This document shows, piece by piece, positions 14,768 to 23,271 of a DNA stretch of 47,761 nt. The stretch covers positions 1 through 47,761 of the forward strand of contig CAJCIP010000104.1 of the NCBI GenBank assembly GCA_903970445.1, given 5' to 3'. The notes beneath the pieces are model-generated. The model was not told the origin of the DNA. It made no database searches and saw only the letters and a list, made by a program, of their open reading frames with translations. Numbering within the stretch: position 1 is the first letter of the stretch; each line of letters starts with the position of its first letter. The stretch comes from Verrucomicrobia bacterium Tous-C9LFEB. Its GTDB lineage: Bacteria; Acidobacteriota; Terriglobia; Terriglobales; Acidobacteriaceae. The position numbers were made by a program, and so were the translations under genes.

Positions 14768-17406
14768 TTCACCACCAGATTGACGAGTTTGCCTTTCACA
14801 ACAATTGTCTTCACCAGGGTCTTACCAGCGAGACGCGTTCGCACTTTCTCATCACTCATGGCTACATCCTTGATCGTTTCATCTTCGCTTTCGGCAGAGA
14901 CTTTCACAACGGAGACAAGCTTGCCATTGATCTGCACCGGTACTTCCAACTCGTTCTCACGTGCAAGTTCAGCATCGGCTTCCGGCCAGGGCTGACGGAA
15001 AAGAACACCTTCGCCGCCAATCTGCTCCCACAGCTCGGCAGCAACAAACGGTGCAAACGGCGCGAGCAGCAGGACCAGCGCCTCGAAGATTTCAGCAATG
15101 GTGATGCCAGCTACGTCGCCCGAGTCCATTGCCGTTTCAGCGGCAGACAACTCGTTCACCAGAATCATGATGGCGGCGATGCATGTATTGAAGTGCCAGC
15201 GCCCACTGAAGTCCGTGGTGATCTTCGCTATGGTCTGGTGCAGTGTGCGCAACAGCGCCTGGCCCGCAGGCGTCTGCCCTGCGGTTGCCGATGCAGCAGC
15301 CTCATCGCCATGCGCGTTGCTTCGCGAAGCGCGAACTACCGGCGCGTACTTCGACGCAAGGCGATATACCCGAGACAGGAACCGGCTCACACCAGCCACG
15401 CCGTCTTCCTGCCACTCCAGGTCGCGGTCCGGCGGAGCAGCGAACAGCGCGTACATACGCGTTGCATCGGCGCCATAGCGCTCGATCATGTCATCCGGCG
15501 AAACAACATTGCCCTTTGACTTCGACATCTTCGCGCCGTCTTTGATCACCATGCCCTGCGTGAACAAGCGCTCAGCGGGCTCGCTGTTTTCGATCAGCCC
15601 AAGGTCGCGCATCACCTTCGTCCAGAAGCGCGAATAGATGAGGTGCAGAATCGCATGCTCGACGCCGCCGATGTACTGGTCGATCGGAAACCAGTAATTC
15701 GCCTTCGCGCTATCGAACGGCGCGCTCGCATTCTTCGCATCGGTGTAGCGGTAGAAGTACCAGCTCGAATCGACAAACGTGTCCATTGTGTCAGTCTCGC
15801 GACGCGCGGGCCCACCGCACACGGGGCACGCTGTGTTCGCAAACTCGGGCACCTTGCCAAGCGGCGATCCGCCTTCCTGCGTGATCTCGATGTGCTCCGG
15901 CAGCAGTACTGGCAGCGCGCTCTCAGGCACCGGCACGATGCCTCCCGCAGGCACGCCGTCGTGGCCGTTCGTGCAATACACCATCGGGATGGGCGTGCCC
16001 CAGTAGCGCTGTCGGCTGACACCCCAGTCCTTCAGCCGATAGGTCGTGGTCTTCTTGCCGAAACCGTTCGCCTCGGCAAAGCTCGCCATCTTGTCCTGCG
16101 CTTCCAGGCAGTTCTCACCGGTCCACTCGCCGGAATCGACCAACACTGCTTCGTCTTCGCCGGTGTATGGCAGCGCGAGGTCGTTCGTATCGACATTCGG
16201 AGCGACGACGCGCTTGATGGGCAAGCCGTACTTCTGTGCGAACTCGAAGTCGCGTTCATCGTGGCCCGGCACGCTCATGATCGCGCCGGTGCCATAATCC
16301 GCAAGGATGTAGTTCGCCACCCAGATTGGCAGTGTCTCCCCCGTGAATGGATTCAACGCATGCTTACCGGTGAACGCGCCTTCTTTCTCGATGCCGCCAA
16401 GATTGTCCGCTTCCCGCGCAGCCTGTTGTTCTGCCAGCATCTTCTCTACCGCCGAAGCGAGTTGCGCATCATCCGCCAACCACGCCTTCACCAACGGATG
16501 TTCCGGCGCGAGCTGAATTGAGGTCGCGCCAAAGATCGTGTCTACGCGCGTAGTGAAGACCGTGATTTTGCCTGCGCCCGCGCGCGCTTGCTCCAATGCC
16601 GGTGGTGTTGGCTCGTCGAGTTGGCGGGCCGATTCGCTACCGGACTCTGCCACAGCAAAGTCCACCATCGTGCCTTGGCTACGCCCAAGCCAGTTGCGCT
16701 GCATAGTGCGCACCTTGTCCGGCCAGCCCGGCATCATGTCCAGGCCGTCGAGCAATTCATCGGAATACTTGGTGATGCGCAACGCCCACTGCTCCAACTC
16801 ACGTTGCTCCACGAGCGTGTCTTCATGCCGCCAGCAATGGCCGCCCACGACCTGCTCATTCGCGAGCACGGTGCAACACTTGGGACACCAGTTCACCTTG
16901 CTTGACTTGCGATAAGCGAGCCCCTGCTCATACATCTTCAGGAAGAACCACTGGTTCCACCGGTAGTAGTCCGGCAGGCAGGTCGTAACTTCAGTGCCCC
17001 AGTCGTAGCTCAGGCCCATGCGTCGCATCTGCTTGCGCATCGCCTCAATATTCGAAAGCGTCCACTGTCGCGGCGGCGTGTTGTTCTTCAGCGCTGCGTT
17101 TTCCGCCGGCAAGCCGAATGCGTCCCAACCCATGGGGTGCAGCACATTGTAGCCGCGCATCCACATGAAGCGCGCCAGCGCATCGCCGATGGCGTAGTTG
17201 CGCACATGGCCCATGTGGAGCTGGCCACTTGGATACGGCAACATCTCCAGGCAATAAAACTTTGGCTTGCCGCTGGTGTGATCTTCCGCGCGATAAAGCT
17301 CCGGATCAGCGTCCCAACGCGCCTGCCAGCGGGGTTCGATTTCGGCAGGGTTGTAGCGGTTCGACTCTTCGCCTTTTCCGGCGAAATTGTTCTCATTTTC
17401 AGGCAT
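14764..17406 (-). CDS. leuS: Leucyl-tRNA synthetase
   Basis: Charges tRNA-Leu with leucine. The 880-residue class I synthetase has the HIGH-type motif HMGH at 64-67 (PYPSGQLHMGHVRNY), a CP1 editing domain and the KMSKS loop near residue 622-626 (KDGAKMSKSKGNVVSPDDM). The DWGVSRQRYWGTPIPM block and an ALERM-like C-terminal anticodon region follow the bacterial pattern. A zinc-type CPKCCTVLANEQV knuckle is seen around residue 175. ATG 17406. It is the first gene of a same-strand run that includes guaA. No T-box or leader peptide was seen in the short spacer upstream, which it shares with the divergent Uma2 gene. Confidence 0.97.
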   Translation of the reverse strand: MPENENNFAGKGEESNRYNPAEIEPRWQARWDADPELYRAEDHTSGKPKFYCLEMLPYPSGQLHMGHVRNYAIGDALARFMWMRGYNVLHPMGWDAFGLPAENAALKNNTPPRQWTLSNIEAMRKQMRRMGLSYDWGTEVTTCLPDYYRWNQWFFLKMYEQGLAYRKSSKVNWCPKCCTVLANEQVVGGHCWRHEDTLVEQRELEQWALRITKYSDELLDGLDMMPGWPDKVRTMQRNWLGRSQGTMVDFAVAESGSESARQLDEPTPPALEQARAGAGKITVFTTRVDTIFGATSIQLAPEHPLVKAWLADDAQLASAVEKMLAEQQAAREADNLGGIEKEGAFTGKHALNPFTGETLPIWVANYILADYGTGAIMSVPGHDERDFEFAQKYGLPIKRVVAPNVDTNDLALPYTGEDEAVLVDSGEWTGENCLEAQDKMASFAEANGFGKKTTTYRLKDWGVSRQRYWGTPIPMVYCTNGHDGVPAGGIVPVPESALPVLLPEHIEITQEGGSPLGKVPEFANTACPVCGGPARRETDTMDTFVDSSWYFYRYTDAKNASAPFDSAKANYWFPIDQYIGGVEHAILHLIYSRFWTKVMRDLGLIENSEPAERLFTQGMVIKDGAKMSKSKGNVVSPDDMIERYGADATRMYALFAAPPDRDLEWQEDGVAGVSRFLSRVYRLASKYAPVVRASRSNAHGDEAAASATAGQTPAGQALLRTLHQTIAKITTDFSGRWHFNTCIAAIMILVNELSAAETAMDSGDVAGITIAEIFEALVLLLAPFAPFVAAELWEQIGGEGVLFRQPWPEADAELARENELEVPVQINGKLVSVVKVSAESEDETIKDVAMSDEKVRTRLAGKTLVKTIVVKGKLVNLVVK

Positions 17407-17468
17407 ACATCCTCATTGTAGAGAAGCAGTCAATCGGCGTAGTCTCAGAAAACAGAAGGGGTGGTTCA

Positions 17469-17996
17469 ATGGCGGCTTCAGCGACAGTTCCCTTTGTTTC
17501 GGTCGAAGAATACCTTCGCTCCGACCCGCAGCCGGACATGGATTACGTGGACGGTGTCATGGAGGAGCGAAACTTGGGCGAATACGATCACGCGGACTTA
17601 GAAACCGAACTTGCGGCAATCTTTCGAAATCACCGGAAAGATCGGAACGTCCGCGCAGTTGTTGAGGTACGCGTGCAAGTGCTACCGACTCGCTTCCGCA
17701 TCCCTGACGTCTGCGTTATGCCCGCAGCTTGGAAGAGAACACCCATCATGCACGAAGCACCGATGCTTTGTATCGAGGTGAAATCGCCGGAATTCACTCT
17801 GAAGCGCGAGCGTACCCGTGCACAGGACTTCCTAATCATGGGCGTACCCGAGGTCTGGATTCTCGACCCCGAAAAGCGCACCGCCTACGTTCTCCGCGGG
17901 GACGAGATGACCGGGCAATGTGAAGGCACACTGCGCCTGAACGGAACGCCTATCGAACTGGACTTGGCCGCGCTCTTCAGCGTGCTCGACGAGTAG
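17469..17996 (+). CDS. Uma2-family (DUF820) PD-(D/E)XK nuclease-like protein
   Basis: A 175-residue protein of the Uma2 restriction-endonuclease-like fold. Landmarks are VSVEEYL near the start, DYVDGVMEERN (about 24-34), HADLETELAAIF, FRIPDVCVMP with the metal-binding Asp, LCIEVKSPEFT with the E-x-K pair, and GVPEVWILDPEKR. All of the expected PD...ExK catalytic elements are present, so it may be an active nuclease, but the cellular role of this family is largely unknown. ATG 17469; the frame is open upstream into the leuS region but is not used. It is divergent from leuS. A dispersed repeat follows about 50 bases after the stop. Confidence 0.85.
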   Translation: MAASATVPFVSVEEYLRSDPQPDMDYVDGVMEERNLGEYDHADLETELAAIFRNHRKDRNVRAVVEVRVQVLPTRFRIPDVCVMPAAWKRTPIMHEAPMLCIEVKSPEFTLKRERTRAQDFLIMGVPEVWILDPEKRTAYVLRGDEMTGQCEGTLRLNGTPIELDLAALFSVLDE

Positions 17997-18044
17997 CCTT
18001 CGGTGTCCGCCTCTGTCAGGACGTAGCTTCCGCTTACCTTGATC

Positions 18045-18092
18045 TGTCATCTCGACCGAAGCGAAGCGAAGTGGAGAGACCCCTGTATTTTG
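18045..18092 (+). repeat. Dispersed palindromic repeat, family A, intergenic copy
   Basis: TGTCATCTCGACCGAAGCGA followed by AGCGAAGTGGAGAGACCC and CTGTATTTT. It matches the hemG copy base for base at nearly all positions. Here it is between genes (Uma2-like gene and a small membrane protein gene), the ordinary place for such elements. Confidence 0.9.
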
Positions 18093-18279
18093 CAACTGCG
18101 AGTCGCGCCGAGTTTCACACGAGGAGCCATCAAAACCGCAGAGCGTGGCGGCCTTACATGTGACTCGTATTACTTCCGACAACGGCGTTTGTGAGGAGCA
18201 AGAGGCTTAGTTTTCGAGACTCATCAGGAGTCGCGATAGACTTGCTCGGTCTACACATACCATTTACTGAGGTCGTGAC

Positions 18280-18711
18280 ATGTCGAAGTCTTTTCGTTGG
18301 CTTCATATTGTGCTCGAAATCATTGGCGGACTTGCTTTAGTCGCCTGCTTGGGATGGATGGCTTTTTATTTTCTCTTTATTGTTCCTATGAGCCATTTCA
18401 CAGACGGAAACTGTAGCCCAGACACTGAACAGAGGCTTGTGAACGCGCCGGACGGAGGCGAACACAACTTCAAGAGTCTTCATAGAACCTGCGGTCAGTA
18501 CAACTTCTTCTTTGCTTATCTAAGCACCGGTAATACAAACAAGGGTTATGAATATGAACCCATTGTTGAACTCAAAAACATAGCTCCGGGATCTGCTACA
18601 GCTGAGTGGGATGGACCGAATCGGATTGTCGTCACATTTCCAGAATCGGCAGAGGTAGTGGATCATTACGCGAGATCGTTTGGAATAGACGTTGTACTCC
18701 GCCCGCAGTAG
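18280..18711 (+). CDS. Hypothetical protein with one N-terminal membrane helix
   Basis: A 143-residue protein. Residues about 8-35 (LHIVLEIIGGLALVACLGWM plus AFYFLFIV) form a membrane anchor. The rest is a soluble, probably extracytoplasmic domain with two cysteines (NCSPDTEQR and HRTCGQYNF) that could form a disulfide, and a beta-rich end (IVVTFPESAEVVDHY). ATG 18280 with GAGGT 6 bases upstream. Its codon usage is clearly more AT-rich than that of its neighbours, which may mean recent acquisition. I do not recognise the family. Confidence 0.75.
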   Translation: MSKSFRWLHIVLEIIGGLALVACLGWMAFYFLFIVPMSHFTDGNCSPDTEQRLVNAPDGGEHNFKSLHRTCGQYNFFFAYLSTGNTNKGYEYEPIVELKNIAPGSATAEWDGPNRIVVTFPESAEVVDHYARSFGIDVVLRPQ

Positions 18712-18727
18712 CAAATCGACTTCACAC

Positions 18728-18746
18728 CGCATCGATGCGTTTTCTT
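18728..18746 (+). terminator. Possible terminator
   Basis: CGCA-TCGA-TGCG (18728-18739), a 12-base palindrome, is followed directly by TTTTCTT, 16 bases after the stop of the hypothetical gene. The stem is short, so this is tentative. Confidence 0.35.
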
Positions 18747-18814
18747 AATTGGTGTTTTTAAAAATCCGCCGGGCAGTCCACCTAAGTCCGGCTTTAGTCG
18801 AACTTCGTCGGGTT

Positions 18815-20791
18815 TTAGTTCACCGGCACCACCGGCAAACTCACATAACTCGCATCCCCCGCTTCATGCCAAACCCGCTCCGTCGCTTTCGTGTAATCTC
18901 CAGGCTTCGCTTCAAAGATGTTCGGCACAAACGTCTGCGGGTTACGGTCATATAGCGGGAACAGCGAAGACTGCACCTGCACCATAATGCGGTGGCCCGC
19001 GGGAATCGTACGATTCACAATCGGCAGGCCGAACTTGTACTCAAGAGCGGCGCCTGGCTTGATCGCCTCGGGCTTTTCGAAGCTCTTCCGATAACGTCCG
19101 CGGAAGATGTCCGTTGCCATCGGCAATTCGTAGCCTGCCATGTTGTAGTTCGTGCCCAGAACACCGGTGTAGAAACCGCCTGCTTCCGGCGCTGCCGCCA
19201 TCTGGTCCGGGTAAACGTCGATCAGCTTCACCACCCAGTCCGCATCCGTGCCGCTCGTCGACGCTACCAGGTGCACAACGGGCTCGCCCGCCAACTTCAT
19301 CGGCTCCTTCAGCGGCTCGGACACAAACGCCAGCACATCGGGCCGGCCATCCACGAAGCGCTGATCGTTCAGCAGCCACGTCCTCCATCCAGTCGAATCA
19401 CTCGCCCGCACCGGCCGCGGCCGGTATGGCACCGGATGCATCGGGTCGCTGACAAACTCGCTGTAGCGCTCGCCCTTCGCTTCATGTGCGGGCGCGGTGA
19501 ACGACAGCTTGCCGTCCGCCACCATGTACAGTGGCTTCGAAGGAACGGGACATCCCTGCTCGCAGCTCGTGGGATAGCTCTTCAGCCGGTCCCAATGATC
19601 AGCACCCGTGTCATACACCCACACCGGCGGTGTATCGGCTTTCGGAGCATCGTCTTTCAAATACTGATTGAAAAATGGCACGAGCACCGTGCGCCGCCAT
19701 TCTTCGGTTGTGTCCGTTGCCCAGGCGAAGGGGCCGAGAGCACGCCCGGGTCGATTGATCTGCGAGTGGAACCATGGCCCCATCACCAGGAAGTTCATGT
19801 TGTTCGCCGTGTCTTTCGGCTCCCACGCGCGGTACGAGTGAATCGCGCCCCACATATCTTCCTGGTCGTAAAGGCCTTGCTCCCACATCGTTGGCACCGT
19901 CAACGGCATCTTTGCAATCAGCTTGTCCAGCGCTTGTGACTGCCAGAACGCGTCGTACGCCGGGTGCTCGCGCATGATGTTCCAATAAGGAAGCTGGTCC
20001 GCGCCCTCGGTCTTCGCAAAGTCCTCTGCCGAGCCGGCTGCAAGATAATTGCTGTAGTCGTCATCTCCACGCGCGCCTGGTCTCGCTCCGCTGCGCGCAC
20101 CGGTCTGCCCAACGATGTAGTCAATATTCGGCTGCCGGAACGCGCCGTAGTGGAACCAGTCGTCGCCCATCCAGCCATCCACCATCGGGCTTTCCGGCGC
20201 GGCTACCTTGAACGCGGGATGCGGATGCAGCAGCGCCATCACCACCGTGAAGCCTTCATATGAAGACCCGATCATGCCCACCTTACCGTTCGACTCGGGC
20301 ACATTCTTCGATAGCCAGTCGATCGTGTCATAGGCATCAGTCGTATCGTCCGCACCCGTCTTGTTGAAACCCGAGTCCACCGGCGGCGGCGTCATCAGGT
20401 ACGGCCCCTCCGAGCCGTACTTCCCGCGCACATCCTGATACACGCGAATGTAGCCTGCATCCACGAACGCCTCGTCGCTCAAGGAAAGTTCATCGCGCAA
20501 CGCCGCCGCCGGAGGCCCTGTAGGCGTTCGCACATGCCCCGCAGCGTTGTAGGGCGTGCGCGTCAGCACCATCGGCGCGCTCTTGGCTCCATGCGGCACG
20601 AAAATCACGGTGTATAGCTTCACGCCATCGCGCATCGGCATCATCACAACGCGCTTGTCGTAGTCCATCGCCGGCGCTGCGGGAGCTTTGAAATCCTTAC
20701 CAAGCTGATCACCGCCGATCGGTGTCTGTGCAAAGAGGGCGGGAGAAAGACAGAAAAGAGCAGCGAGCGAAACGGAGCGCAACTTTGTCAT
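18815..20791 (-). CDS. Exported CocE/NonD-type alpha/beta hydrolase (X-Pro dipeptidyl-peptidase family)
   Basis: A 658-residue secreted hydrolase. The signal peptide (SLAALFCLSPALFAQ) ends near residue 21. The N-terminal alpha/beta-hydrolase domain has MRDGVKLYTVIFVP, YQDVRGKYGSEG and the nucleophile Ser177 in GSSYEG. The GPWFHSQ motif is a candidate for the catalytic His. The C-terminal jelly-roll domain (about 480-658) contains LLNDQRF, SGTDADWVVKLIDVYPD and the ending with GHRIMVQVQSSLFP typical of CocE, glutaryl-acylase and alpha-amino-acid ester hydrolases. The substrate is unknown: an ester, amide or Pro-peptide. ATG 20791. The gene is monocistronic. Confidence 0.9.
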   Translation of the reverse strand: MTKLRSVSLAALFCLSPALFAQTPIGGDQLGKDFKAPAAPAMDYDKRVVMMPMRDGVKLYTVIFVPHGAKSAPMVLTRTPYNAAGHVRTPTGPPAAALRDELSLSDEAFVDAGYIRVYQDVRGKYGSEGPYLMTPPPVDSGFNKTGADDTTDAYDTIDWLSKNVPESNGKVGMIGSSYEGFTVVMALLHPHPAFKVAAPESPMVDGWMGDDWFHYGAFRQPNIDYIVGQTGARSGARPGARGDDDYSNYLAAGSAEDFAKTEGADQLPYWNIMREHPAYDAFWQSQALDKLIAKMPLTVPTMWEQGLYDQEDMWGAIHSYRAWEPKDTANNMNFLVMGPWFHSQINRPGRALGPFAWATDTTEEWRRTVLVPFFNQYLKDDAPKADTPPVWVYDTGADHWDRLKSYPTSCEQGCPVPSKPLYMVADGKLSFTAPAHEAKGERYSEFVSDPMHPVPYRPRPVRASDSTGWRTWLLNDQRFVDGRPDVLAFVSEPLKEPMKLAGEPVVHLVASTSGTDADWVVKLIDVYPDQMAAAPEAGGFYTGVLGTNYNMAGYELPMATDIFRGRYRKSFEKPEAIKPGAALEYKFGLPIVNRTIPAGHRIMVQVQSSLFPLYDRNPQTFVPNIFEAKPGDYTKATERVWHEAGDASYVSLPVVPVN

Positions 20792-20909
20792 GTGCCTCTA
20801 TGGGCTCTGCTGGCGCAGAGCATGGCTGGGATGCGGAAACTATAGCACTTACATACCGCCACATACTGCGAGAGCCGACTGCTGGGCCAAGCCGAGTCGC
20901 ATACAGACC

Positions 20910-20973
20910 GTCATCCTGAGCGAAGCATCGGCCGCCTTTGCCGATGCGTAGTCGAAGGATCCCGAGGGTGCGC
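20910..20973 (+). repeat. Family B palindromic repeat, left copy
   Basis: GTCATCCTGAGCGAAGCATC opens the element and GTCGAAGGATCCCGAGGGTG then CGC closes it. Inside is a perfect 8-bp stem, GCATCGGC ... GCCGATGC, with loop CGCCTTT. It is inverted relative to the copy at 21046. Confidence 0.85.
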
Positions 20974-21045
20974 ATCCCAGAAAGCCGCCCCCGCTTTTCA
21001 GCCGAGCTCTTGTGGCTGGAAGCGTTTAGCAGTCGCAGGAGCCAC

Positions 21046-21091
21046 GCGCACCTTCGGGGTCCTTCGACTCCCTTCGTTCGCTCAGGATGAC
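21046..21091 (-). repeat. Family B palindromic repeat, right inverted copy
   Basis: Read on the minus strand it begins GTCATCCTGAGCGAACGAAG and ends GGACCCCGAAGGTGCGC, matching both ends of the left copy but without the internal 8-bp stem. Together the two copies could form one long cruciform or RNA hairpin. Confidence 0.85.
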
Positions 21092-21143
21092 AAACTTGTT
21101 TTGCCACAGAGGGTGTTGTCGGCGCAGCCTTACGATGATCGCA

Positions 21144-22004
21144 TCAACCGGCAGATAGAACGCGCAATGTCGTCACATTACGCAAATTATCACCAGGCTC
21201 ATCTGCCGGAGTCTCTGCAATAAACGCCGCGTCTACAAATCGCTCATCATGCAACAACCGGCGAAACGCTTCTGCACCAATCGTTCCTTCGCCAATGTGT
21301 TCGTGTCGATCCAGCTTCGAGCCCATCGCTGCTTGGGCGTCGTTGCAGTGCCAGACTTTCACATTGTCGAAGCCGATATGCTGTCCCACTTGATGCATCG
21401 TTTCCGCATAACCTTCTGCCGACACAATGTCGTAGCCAGCAACGTGCACATGGCACGTGTCGAGGCAAACGGCCACGGGCGCGCACGGGCGAAGACGCGC
21501 CATCAGTTCACCGACCTGTTCGAGTGACCCACCCAGCGAGAATTCAGCGCCGGGCATGTTTTCAATCAGCACTTGAAACGGCGCGTTCTGCCAGGGCAAC
21601 CCGTCAATTGCTTTCGCCACGCCCTGAACCGTCAACCGCAAACCCTCATCGCGTGTCAGACCTTTCCAGCTTCCCGGATGCAGCACAAGGTACTCCGCGC
21701 CCAGTGCCAGCGCCTGCTGCATCTCCGCACGAAACGCCGCGACCGAACTGTCACGGATGCTCTCCGTCTGCGAGCACAGATTGATGAGAAAGCTCGCATG
21801 AATCACGAGCGGCGACACATCGTGCTCAACGCGAGCAGCACACATCTTCTCAGCGTCTGTTTCCCTCACCGTTCCGGGCTTCCAGGTGCGTGGGCTGGAG
21901 CTAAAAATCTGCAGCGTATTCGCACCCGCTTCAACGGCACGATTGATGGCCGTCCAACTCCCGCCGGAAGTGCTGAAGTGGGCACCAATTCGCTTCTTCG
22001 CCAT
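21144..22004 (-). CDS. nfo: Endonuclease IV (AP endonuclease)
   Basis: Cleaves DNA 5' to abasic sites in base-excision repair. The 286-residue TIM-barrel protein has the zinc-binding family blocks: KKRIGAHFSTSGG at the start, VIHASFLINL, YLVLHPGSW, VLIENMPGAE, CLDTCHVHVAGYD and the VWHCNDAQAAMGSKLDRHEHIGEG region, then FIAETP near the end. All His/Glu/Asp zinc-ligand blocks are present, so it should be active. ATG 22004. It is divergent from the DUF6526-like gene across 64 bases. A deoxyribonuclease IV start at residue 1 matches the family. Confidence 0.96.
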   Translation of the reverse strand: MAKKRIGAHFSTSGGSWTAINRAVEAGANTLQIFSSSPRTWKPGTVRETDAEKMCAARVEHDVSPLVIHASFLINLCSQTESIRDSSVAAFRAEMQQALALGAEYLVLHPGSWKGLTRDEGLRLTVQGVAKAIDGLPWQNAPFQVLIENMPGAEFSLGGSLEQVGELMARLRPCAPVAVCLDTCHVHVAGYDIVSAEGYAETMHQVGQHIGFDNVKVWHCNDAQAAMGSKLDRHEHIGEGTIGAEAFRRLLHDERFVDAAFIAETPADEPGDNLRNVTTLRVLSAG

Positions 22005-22068
22005 GGTTCAAGCCTACTTGAGGCTCCCCCTGTGTACTATCGGGTGACCAACGAACGAGGTTCCCATC

Positions 22069-22509
22069 ATGGCCGCTCCGCAGACCTACGCGAATCATAG
22101 GCGTTTCGACCCAGCCTTTCACTTCTTCATCGCGCCGTTGCTGCTGGCAAATCTTGTCATTTCGATCACGAATACGATTCGCCAGTGGCCATCACAGGAG
22201 TTCCTTCACATCTGGTGGATCGTCATGTCCGTTGTTCTGTTGGTGCTGGCGGGGCGCAGTCGCGACCGCGCGCTCAAGGTGCAAGACCGAGTGATCCTGC
22301 TGGAAGAGAAACTTCGCTACCAAAGGCTGCTGCCGGTGGAACTGGTGGAGCGCAGTGCTGTTCTGCAGGTGCGCCAGATTGTCGCATTGCGCTTTGCCTC
22401 GGATGCAGAGCTGTCAGCTCTGGTGCTGAGAACGCTGTCGGAGGGTTTGCCGTCGAAAGCCATCAAGCAGGCCATTCAGCAATGGAAACCAGACCGCATC
22501 CGGGTGTAG
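22069..22509 (+). CDS. DUF6526-like two-span membrane protein
   Basis: A 146-residue protein starting with a YANHRRFDPAFHFF motif characteristic of a small membrane family I recognise as DUF6526. Two hydrophobic helices follow, about 24-40 (FIAPLLLANLVISITNTI) and 50-67 (WWIVMSVVLLVLAGRSR). Then comes a long cytoplasmic region beginning RDRALKVQDRVILLEEKLRYQRLL, which is likely helical and coiled. The function is unknown. ATG 22069. The gene is divergent from nfo. Confidence 0.8.
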   Translation: MAAPQTYANHRRFDPAFHFFIAPLLLANLVISITNTIRQWPSQEFLHIWWIVMSVVLLVLAGRSRDRALKVQDRVILLEEKLRYQRLLPVELVERSAVLQVRQIVALRFASDAELSALVLRTLSEGLPSKAIKQAIQQWKPDRIRV

Positions 22510-22674
22510 GCGTCACCTCGCGTGAAGGTCAATCCGATGAAATGCCCAGGTGCGCTCGGTACCTGGTTTTCTTCGAAGCTCCTCGCTTTACAATGCCGGC
22601 CACGAAGTATCTGTGCCGCCCGCGCATATGGAATGCTCCGCTGCAAAAGCTAACGCGCAAGTTACACTGCGGCC

Positions 22675-23271
22675 ATGCCGACACTTTATGACGTCCCCCT
22701 GACCACTCTTTCGGGCCAGTCCACCAGCCTTGCTGACTACAAGGGCAAAGTCATGCTCATCGTGAATGTCGCTTCAAAGTGCGGCCTCACGCCGCAGTAC
22801 ACGCCTCTTGAGGCTTTGTATCAGCGGTACAAGGATCGGGGCCTGGTCGTACTCGGCTTTCCCGCTAATGACTTCGCCGGCCAGGAACCCGGGACGGACG
22901 AAGAGATCGCCAAATTCTGCTCCACCGAGTACCCGGTGACGTTCCCGCTTTTTTCCAAGACTTCCGTCGTCAAAGGCGAAGGGCAGAATCCCGTGTACTA
23001 CGAGCTCACAACCGCACAACCGGATGCGATCACCGACCCCGCTTCGACATGGCGTTCGGGTCTGGAGAGCTTCGCGTCCAAGCATGGCTTTCCGCCGCCG
23101 ACCCAACCACCAGACGTCCTGTGGAACTTTGAAAAGTTTCTTGTCGGCCGTGACGGCTCCATCCTCGCCCGCTTCGCCCCGGACATGCCTCCCGACGATC
23201 ACCGCATCGTCGCCGCCATCGAGCAGGCTCTCGCCGCCTCACCGCACGCAACACCTGCGATCAAGGAGTAG
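22675..23271 (+). CDS. Glutathione peroxidase-family thiol peroxidase
   Basis: A 198-residue cytoplasmic thioredoxin-fold peroxidase that reduces hydroperoxides. The peroxidatic Cys36 is in NVASKCGLTPQY, Gln70 in FPANDFAGQEPGT, and the catalytic Trp-Asn in LWNFEKFLV near residue 146. Cys82 (KFCSTEYPVTFP) fits the resolving position of thioredoxin-dependent members, so the reductant may be thioredoxin, not glutathione. Between residues about 110 and 142 there is a longer than usual segment (DAITDPASTWRSGLESFASK onward). ATG 22675, close to the end of the DUF6526-like gene but 165 bases away, so probably a separate unit. Confidence 0.94.
   Translation: MPTLYDVPLTTLSGQSTSLADYKGKVMLIVNVASKCGLTPQYTPLEALYQRYKDRGLVVLGFPANDFAGQEPGTDEEIAKFCSTEYPVTFPLFSKTSVVKGEGQNPVYYELTTAQPDAITDPASTWRSGLESFASKHGFPPPTQPPDVLWNFEKFLVGRDGSILARFAPDMPPDDHRIVAAIEQALAASPHATPAIKE

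Larger units (their letters stand above)
20792..21143. other. Gene-free spacer holding paired palindromic repeats
   Basis: No credible coding sequence. The central half is occupied by two inverted copies of the family B repeat (20910-20973 and 21046-21091) around a 72-base spacer. The left 110 bases presumably contain the promoter of the CocE-type hydrolase gene, but no clear -35/-10 pair stands out. Confidence 0.7.

Noticed and set aside
15643-16521. 292-codon plus-strand open frame inside leuS
   Set aside because: Antisense to the well-conserved leucyl-tRNA synthetase; Arg/His/Val-rich product typical of a shadow frame.
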